Shown: positions 59,497-64,000 of the stretch, piece by piece
How the letters are laid out: the number at the start of each line of letters is the position of its first letter
Position numbering within the stretch: the stretch's first letter is position 1
Source: Deltaproteobacteria bacterium
Lineage (GTDB): Bacteria > Myxococcota_A > Polyangia > Polyangiales > Ga0077539
NCBI GenBank assembly: GCA_030694465.1
Contig: JAUXYJ010000002.1
Coordinates: 79,817-143,816 of the forward strand
Direction of reading: 5' to 3'
Length of the DNA: 64,000 nucleotides
The notes under the pieces: model-generated
Seen by the model: only the letters and a program-made list of their open reading frames with translations
The model's database searches: none
What the model was told of the DNA's origin: nothing
Position numbers and translations under genes: made by a program

Positions 59497-59874
59497 TCAA
59501 TGCGCAGCGTGCGCGCCGTGTTGGCCCAAATAATAGATCGCGAGCAGCACCATCAGCGCGCCCGTGAGGCCAAACACGACCAAGATGGTCACGTCAGGAC
59601 GCATGCGCTCGAGGAGGGAAAGAGCGTCGTTTTTGTCAGTGATTTCACTCGTAGAGTCATCAATGACGGCCTGCGCGAGGCGCCGCGCTTCGACGTGATC
59701 TCCCCGCTCAAGGGCGGTCCACGCGGGCGCGAGCGGGCCGACAGTGCGCGGATCAATCACGCGCTTGCTCTCGGCGTCGGGCCCCTCAGGTTGCGCTGGA
59801 TCGGGTGCACTCTCGGGTGCACTCTCGGATGCATCCACGGCCGGCGTGGGCGCTTGTTCGGGGGGCGATGGCAT
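59497..59874 (-). CDS. small hypothetical membrane protein
   Basis: 125 aa. Pro/Ala/Glu-rich N-terminal half, a helical middle (AWTALERGDHVEARRLAQAVIDD) and one C-terminal transmembrane helix (VTILVVFGLTGALMVLLAIYYLG) with a His-rich end (HGAHAAH). Tail-anchored topology is likely. No family recognised. Lies on the same strand, 26 bases after the stop of the Cys-rich lipoprotein upstream. Confidence 0.68.
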   Translation of the reverse strand: MPSPPEQAPTPAVDASESAPESAPDPAQPEGPDAESKRVIDPRTVGPLAPAWTALERGDHVEARRLAQAVIDDSTSEITDKNDALSLLERMRPDVTILVVFGLTGALMVLLAIYYLGQHGAHAAH

Positions 59875-59900
59875 GGTCTAGAGGGAGCTTGGTAGCACAC

Positions 59901-60884
59901 TCACGGAGGAGCACACTGGCCCGTGCTCGTGGTGCAGGTCCAGCCCGCGGGACAGCTCGCGCTGCTCGAGCAACCACACTGGCCCGTGCTCGTGATGCAT
60001 CGGCGGTTGGTGCCGCAGTTGGTCGACGCCGTGCACGAGCAGGTGCCGCCAGAGCACGCGCCTCCGCCGTTGCAGTCCGCGCTGCCGGTGCACTGAAGGC
60101 ATTGGCCCGAGGCCGCGTCGCAACGATTGGCACCGCATGCGCTTGGGCTCGCGTCACAAGCGGGCACACACACGCCGCCCTCGGGCGCCATGAGACACAC
60201 GTACCCTGTGCGACAGCCAGTGCGTGACCCGGCCGATGGACAGCCTGTAAAACACGTACCGATGTTGCGCATCATGCCGCCCACGGTGGTCGGCTCGATC
60301 AAGCCGCAGCGCCCGCCCGCTCCGCAGTCTGCGTTGGTCTCGCAGAGGTACTGGCAGTAGCCACTGGACCAGCCCTCGCCAGCGCTTCGGCAAAACCCAC
60401 GCCCCGTGGGGTTGGTCCCGCAGTCCATTTCGCTCGTGCAGGCTTGGCCTGTGCGTGCAGGCGTGCTCGCGCCGCTGCAGGTGCCCGCTTGGCAGGTCTG
60501 CCCCGCCGCGCACGGGTTGTTGCAGCGGCCGCAGTGCGTGCTGCTCGTCGCGACGGTCACACAGCTTCCACCGCACGAGAGCTGCCCGCTGGGACACCCT
60601 GACGAGCCCTGGCACATGCCGCCCACACAGGACTGCCCCGCGCTGCAAGATCGCATACAGGCTCCGCAGTGCGTGTCATTGCTCTGGGTGTCCACACAGA
60701 GCGTGCCGCACAGCGTGAGCGATGCGTTGGAGCAGCCCATCATGGAGCCCGTGTCTACAGCGCTCCCTGTGTCTCGCACGGTGCCGCCGTCGCGCCGCAT
60801 CAAGGGCTCTTCGGCGACGGCGCACCCCGCAGCGGTAGCCACCCATCCGAGCCACAAACCTAGTGCCAGTCCTGTCCGTTTCAT
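59901..60884 (-). CDS. cysteine-rich lipoprotein, MXAN_6577-like repeats
   Basis: 327 aa. Signal peptide with lipobox TAAGC (Cys21), a short acidic linker, then about eight Cys-rich modules. The first two follow the MXAN_6577-type repeat (C..G..CVD....D..HCGAC...C..GQ.C..G.C). Later modules (CTSEMDCG, CETNADCGAGGRCG, CTGSADCNGGGACSGGTC, STGQCGC) are Dickkopf-like. Disulfide-rich surface protein. It ends a run of minus-strand envelope genes. Confidence 0.8.
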   Translation of the reverse strand: MKRTGLALGLWLGWVATAAGCAVAEEPLMRRDGGTVRDTGSAVDTGSMMGCSNASLTLCGTLCVDTQSNDTHCGACMRSCSAGQSCVGGMCQGSSGCPSGQLSCGGSCVTVATSSTHCGRCNNPCAAGQTCQAGTCSGASTPARTGQACTSEMDCGTNPTGRGFCRSAGEGWSSGYCQYLCETNADCGAGGRCGLIEPTTVGGMMRNIGTCFTGCPSAGSRTGCRTGYVCLMAPEGGVCVPACDASPSACGANRCDAASGQCLQCTGSADCNGGGACSGGTCSCTASTNCGTNRRCITSTGQCGCSSSASCPAGWTCTTSTGQCAPP

Positions 60885-61416
60885 GACTTTCGTGTTCCTC
60901 GGCCCGGAGCAGTGACAAGCGCGACGTCAACGCTCTCGCAACGGGACCCTAAGGCCTCACGCTACTCCCTCGCCTGAGTGCGTCAACAAAGCCTCCAAAG
61001 TGCCCCTCACAAGCCCAGGCCCAAACCCTCAAACTATCGCGGAATAGGCTCCGTTCTCCAGAGAAATCCGCGGACCTTTCGCCAGTCGTAGACATACGTC
61101 AACGAGCAGAAGAAATCCGCACAACGCCACGTCGATCGTGGGGCCCAGGGCGTGGATCGCGACACGCTTGTGATGGTACGAACGCGCACGGTTTGGCGGT
61201 GACGCTTCTGTCACCGAAGAGACTCCACGCTGAGCTTCATCGTGGACTTACTCGATCGCGAGCCGTTCTGCGCGAGGACGAAATAGAAGTCCACGTCGCC
61301 GAGAGGCTCTGACTAGAGTGTCGCTTCAGGATTGCTTTGAGCTGAAAATTTGCACATCGAATGTGTGCATTGATTCTCTTCTTGCTCATCGACTGCAAGC
61401 CACTGGGAGGTCTTTT
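60885..61416. other. 532-base divergent intergenic region
   Basis: No convincing gene. It contains two inverted repeats: CGGTGAC-N6-GTCACCG (61197-61216) and TGCACA-N7-TGTGCA (61351-61369), the second 48 bases before the PEGA gene start. They may be operator sites. The frame from GTG 61318 is continuous with the PEGA gene, but lacks a ribosome-binding site. Confidence 0.55.
61351..61369 (+). promoter_or_regulatory. inverted repeat TGCACA-N7-TGTGCA before PEGA gene
   Basis: A 6-base dyad with a 7-base spacer (tcgaatg), 48 bases before the GTG start. Its size suits a dimeric repressor or activator; no family match known to me. Confidence 0.35.
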
Positions 61417-63732
61417 GTGACTCGTTATTCGTCCTATTCATGGTTGTGGGGGTTGTGTGTTGCAGCCCTTATGGTTTTGGCACCCAACGACGCGTGGGCC
61501 CGTCGGTACGTGGTCAACATCGAGTCGGTGCCGTCAGGCGCGACGGTTCGATTGGACAGCGAAACTGCAGCGCCGTTGGGCACGACGCCCCTCCGTGCAG
61601 TGCGCATGGAGTCTGGCAACCACGTGCTGTACTTCTCGCACGATGGCTATGTCGCAGGCCGTATCGACGTGAGGGTTCGTCGCTCGCGCGAGACCTTTAG
61701 CGCGACGCTGGTGCAAGCGGGCTCGATCTACGTAGCCTCGGACACTGTCGGTGCGCGCATCATGCTCGATGGCGCAAACGTGGGGACCACCCCAGGGCGA
61801 TTGAACAACGTGCCACCCGGCATGCACATCGTCGAGATCTTGGCCGAGGGCATGGTCCCGTTTCGCGAGACCGTTCAGGTCGCGTCGGGCGCGGTCGCGT
61901 CGGTCAACGGGACGCTTCAGCCTCGCCAGTCCCCTACGGGCATTGTGCGTGTCATTGTGACCAACCCCGCAGGCCCCCTCCCCGCGGATCTCACCGTGCG
62001 TTGGGACGGAACCCCCATGGTGGGCGTCCCCCCGACGGTTGAAGCCGCAACCCCCGGCCAGCACATCCTACAGATCAGCGCGAATGGCTTTCGCACCATC
62101 CAGCGACAGGTCGACGTGACCGCAGGACAGACCATCGCACTTGCGATCGATCTCGAAGCCAACGTGGTCGTTCCCACCGGCGGAACCATCCGCGTGATCG
62201 TCACCGGCGTCGAGGGCGCGAGCATCTCGCTCGACGGCGAGCTCGTCGTTGGCACTCCCCCAGAGCGCGCCAACGTCCCCGCGGGCTCGCACATTCTTCG
62301 CGTCACCGCGCCGGGCCGTCAGCCCTTCAGCGAGACGGTGATCGTCGAAGTGGGTCGCCAGATCACCCGCGAAATCACGGCGCAGAACCTCCCCGTGGCG
62401 CAAGTCACCGGGCGCATCGCGATCACCACGGGCGCACCCGACGCGCACATCTTTGTCGACGGTCAGGACATGGGCGTCTCGCCCTTTATTCGTCAGGATC
62501 ACCCCGCGGGCACCTACAGCATCACCATCCGCGCGACGGGCTTTGACGAGTTTACGCAGCGCTGCACGGTGAGCGCTTCGCAGACCTGCGAAGTCGCCGC
62601 GACCCTCAGCCGCACCGTCGGACATGGGACACTTCACGTTGAGCTCGCGCGCCCCGTCACGGGCGCGATGGTCTCGATCGATGGCCGTGACCCGCTCGAA
62701 GTCGGCGCGGGTCGAGACATCCCCCAGGTCGCAGCAGGCACCCGCGAAGTGCGCGTGCAGGCACCTGGCTACGATGACTTTGTTGTCACCGTGACCGTCC
62801 GCGAGAACACGCAAGAGCGTGTCACCGCGCAGCTTCGTCGCCGCCGCACGGGCCCCAACGGGACCACGCTGCGCGAGCGCCGCACAGCGATCAGCACCTT
62901 TGGTGCAGCGCCTTTGTACGCCGGCGATGTCGCCGTCGATGTGGGCGCAGCGTTTGGCGAGTACCCTGTGTTTGCACGTGGCACCGTGGGCCTTGTGCAG
63001 AGCTCGGACTTTGGCGTCGACGTGGGTCTCTTGATCCGCTCGATGGGCTGGATGTGGGAGTTTGAGCTCCGTGGTCGTTCAGGCCTGCGTCTGCTCAATG
63101 GTCTGTTCTCGGTCGGCGGCGAGCTTGATCTCCGCGCGGGCCTTGGATTCAGTGGTCAAAACACCTTTGGTCTGAGCGCGTTTGCTGTGGCTTCGTTGCA
63201 CTCGCTCGCGCCCACTGCGGACGAGGACAGCACGGACTTTAGCGACGAGCGCGAGCGCGGAAACCGTGCCGGGACCTTCGCATTCTCCCTCCGCCTCGGC
63301 GTCGACGCAGCCCGTGACAACCTCTCGGGCATGCTCTACCGCGGCAACGGCGAGGTCAATGTCCGCATCGACGGTTGCAACAACCGCATCGACTCGATGG
63401 GCATGGCCTCGATGCCCAACAACCCCTGTGAGCTCATGCTGTCCAACGGCATGGTCCTCACCGACGACGCACGCAACACCGGCGGCATGATGACCATGCG
63501 CACCGCGGCTGCGATGGAAGAGCGCGTCAACTCAGGCTCGCAAGGCATCTTGCGCGCCATCGCGGGCCTCAACGTCGAGGTCGGCGTCTCGCGTCACTTC
63601 AACATCTTCGCAGGCATCGACCGCGTGCTCACCTCGAGCGCGCAGGGTGCACGTCGCGCGCTCTACCAGGCCTCGTGGTTTGGCAACGACTCGTTCACGT
63701 ACATCCGCGCGGGTCTGACCTACAAGTTCTGA
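61417..63732 (+). CDS. PEGA-repeat protein with C-terminal barrel-like region
   Basis: 771 aa. GTG start chosen because GGGAGG lies seven bases before it and the signal peptide (GLCVAALMVLAPNDAWA) begins just after. Six PEGA-type domains span ~30-490: VPSGATVRLD...GTTPLRAV, VGARIMLDGANVGTTP, LPADLTVRWDGTPMVGVPP, EGASISLDGELVVGTPP, PDAHIFVDGQDMGVSP, and a divergent last one (TGAMVSIDGRDPLEVG). From ~530 to the end, amphipathic strands and a final TYKF suggest an outer-membrane barrel. PEGA domains usually lie at the surface or on S-layers. This fusion is unusual. Confidence 0.82.
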   Translation: MTRYSSYSWLWGLCVAALMVLAPNDAWARRYVVNIESVPSGATVRLDSETAAPLGTTPLRAVRMESGNHVLYFSHDGYVAGRIDVRVRRSRETFSATLVQAGSIYVASDTVGARIMLDGANVGTTPGRLNNVPPGMHIVEILAEGMVPFRETVQVASGAVASVNGTLQPRQSPTGIVRVIVTNPAGPLPADLTVRWDGTPMVGVPPTVEAATPGQHILQISANGFRTIQRQVDVTAGQTIALAIDLEANVVVPTGGTIRVIVTGVEGASISLDGELVVGTPPERANVPAGSHILRVTAPGRQPFSETVIVEVGRQITREITAQNLPVAQVTGRIAITTGAPDAHIFVDGQDMGVSPFIRQDHPAGTYSITIRATGFDEFTQRCTVSASQTCEVAATLSRTVGHGTLHVELARPVTGAMVSIDGRDPLEVGAGRDIPQVAAGTREVRVQAPGYDDFVVTVTVRENTQERVTAQLRRRRTGPNGTTLRERRTAISTFGAAPLYAGDVAVDVGAAFGEYPVFARGTVGLVQSSDFGVDVGLLIRSMGWMWEFELRGRSGLRLLNGLFSVGGELDLRAGLGFSGQNTFGLSAFAVASLHSLAPTADEDSTDFSDERERGNRAGTFAFSLRLGVDAARDNLSGMLYRGNGEVNVRIDGCNNRIDSMGMASMPNNPCELMLSNGMVLTDDARNTGGMMTMRTAAAMEERVNSGSQGILRAIAGLNVEVGVSRHFNIFAGIDRVLTSSAQGARRALYQASWFGNDSFTYIRAGLTYKF

Positions 63733-63738
63733 TTCGGC

Positions 63739-63753
63739 CGCAGAATCTCTGCG
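63739..63753 (+). terminator. short hairpin after PEGA gene
   Basis: CGCAGA-atc-TCTGCG, a 6-bp stem with a 3-base loop, seven bases after the stop codon. No U-tract. Confidence 0.35.
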
Positions 63754-63789
63754 CCTGACTCAGCAGCGAAGGTCACAGGGGAGATTGAT

Positions 63790-63805
63790 CCGGCGACGTC
63801 GCCGG
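63790..63805. repeat. 16-bp perfect palindrome, copy 3
   Basis: CCGGCGACGTCGCCGG between the convergent PEGA and Uma2-like genes; the same 16-mer as at 11794 and 20895. Confidence 0.7.
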
Positions 63806-63823
63806 GTCACACACTGAGGGGGC

Positions 63824-64000
63824 TCAGTCCCAGAGCGTGTCGAGTGCAAACGCGACGCCCTCAAAGGGCTCGACCGCGACGGTCTGCGCAGCCTCAAAGC
63901 GCGCGACCTCGCACCACGCTCCGCGCGTGACTCGGTAGACTTCGAGCCGCTTGAGCTCAGGATCAATCAGCCACGCGTGCGTTGTGCCGTGCGATGCAAA
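63824..64000 (-). CDS. Uma2-family putative PD-(D/E)XK endonuclease, truncated at window edge
   Basis: Only the C-terminal 58 residues are in the window. AWLIDPELKRLEVYRV and VEPFEGVAFALDTLWD match the end of Uma2-family proteins (DUF820), where the pattern reads (VDP..R.LEVYRL...PF..I.LDLA.LW). The family has a restriction-endonuclease-like fold and occurs widely in cyanobacteria and myxobacteria; biological role is unsettled. The gene continues beyond base 64000. Confidence 0.7.
   Translation of the reverse strand, partial: FASHGTTHAWLIDPELKRLEVYRVTRGAWCEVARFEAAQTVAVEPFEGVAFALDTLWD

Overview
The window looks like chromosomal DNA from a GC-rich member of the Myxococcota (a Polyangia/Sandaracinus-type myxobacterium). 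I judge this from the GC content (mid-60s by eye, not computed), the many cysteine-rich and Kazal-type lipoproteins, AgmX/PglI-type and FHA proteins, a TIGR04563-type small protein, sigma-54 regulators, PEGA and FG-GAP surface proteins, and a B-type succinate dehydrogenase. I see no transposase, integrase, CRISPR array, rRNA or recognisable tRNA, so it reads as core or lineage-specific chromosome rather than a mobile island. Both ends cut genes: a TrmH-type methyltransferase on the left and a Uma2-family protein on the right.

Layout. 1-5.8 kb: trmH, an SH3 protein, two zinc-ribbon/FHA proteins, an alpha/beta hydrolase and a small DNA-binding-like protein. 5.9-9.3 kb: a PLP sulfur amino-acid enzyme, an Atg22-like MFS transporter and gpmA. 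9.4-13 kb: envelope proteins (double Kazal lipoprotein, TonB-like protein, pectate-lyase-3-like lipoprotein). 13.3-16.2 kb: sdhA-sdhB with no sdhC. 16.2-23.2 kb: a serine hydrolase, a three-gene molybdopterin oxidoreductase operon and two unknown genes. 23.4-26.2 kb: a secreted unknown protein and a PAP2 phosphatase. 26.2-31.2 kb: a signalling island with a globin-coupled histidine kinase, an NtrC-family activator, a single-domain response regulator, UspA and two paralogous CBS-pair proteins. 31.3-36.3 kb: a cytochrome-oxidase-maturation-like membrane protein, lipoproteins, a ferredoxin and a 56-residue protein. 36.6-41.3 kb: DUF4350-MoxR-DUF58-rsmA operon. 41.4-48.2 kb: AgmX-like protein, M19 dipeptidase homologue, GT5 glycogen-synthase homologue and a large TSP3/VWA lipoprotein. 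48.3-60.9 kb: an all-minus block (metallophosphoesterase, FG-GAP lipoprotein, lytic transglycosylase, prs, ppk1 and several envelope proteins). 61.4-63.7 kb: a PEGA-repeat protein with a barrel-like tail.

The most notable items are: (1) a perfect 16-bp palindrome repeated at three convergent gene ends; (2) the globin-kinase/NtrC/Usp/CBS island with a good sigma-54 promoter candidate in front of the kinase; (3) a 56-aa minus-strand gene at 36176-36346; (4) enzymes with altered active-site signatures (GT5 synthase without its sugar-nucleotide loop, M19 dipeptidase with Glu-to-Gln); and (5) a set of putative lipoboxes with His just before the lipidated Cys. All functions are inferred from recognising motifs by eye; no database search was run.
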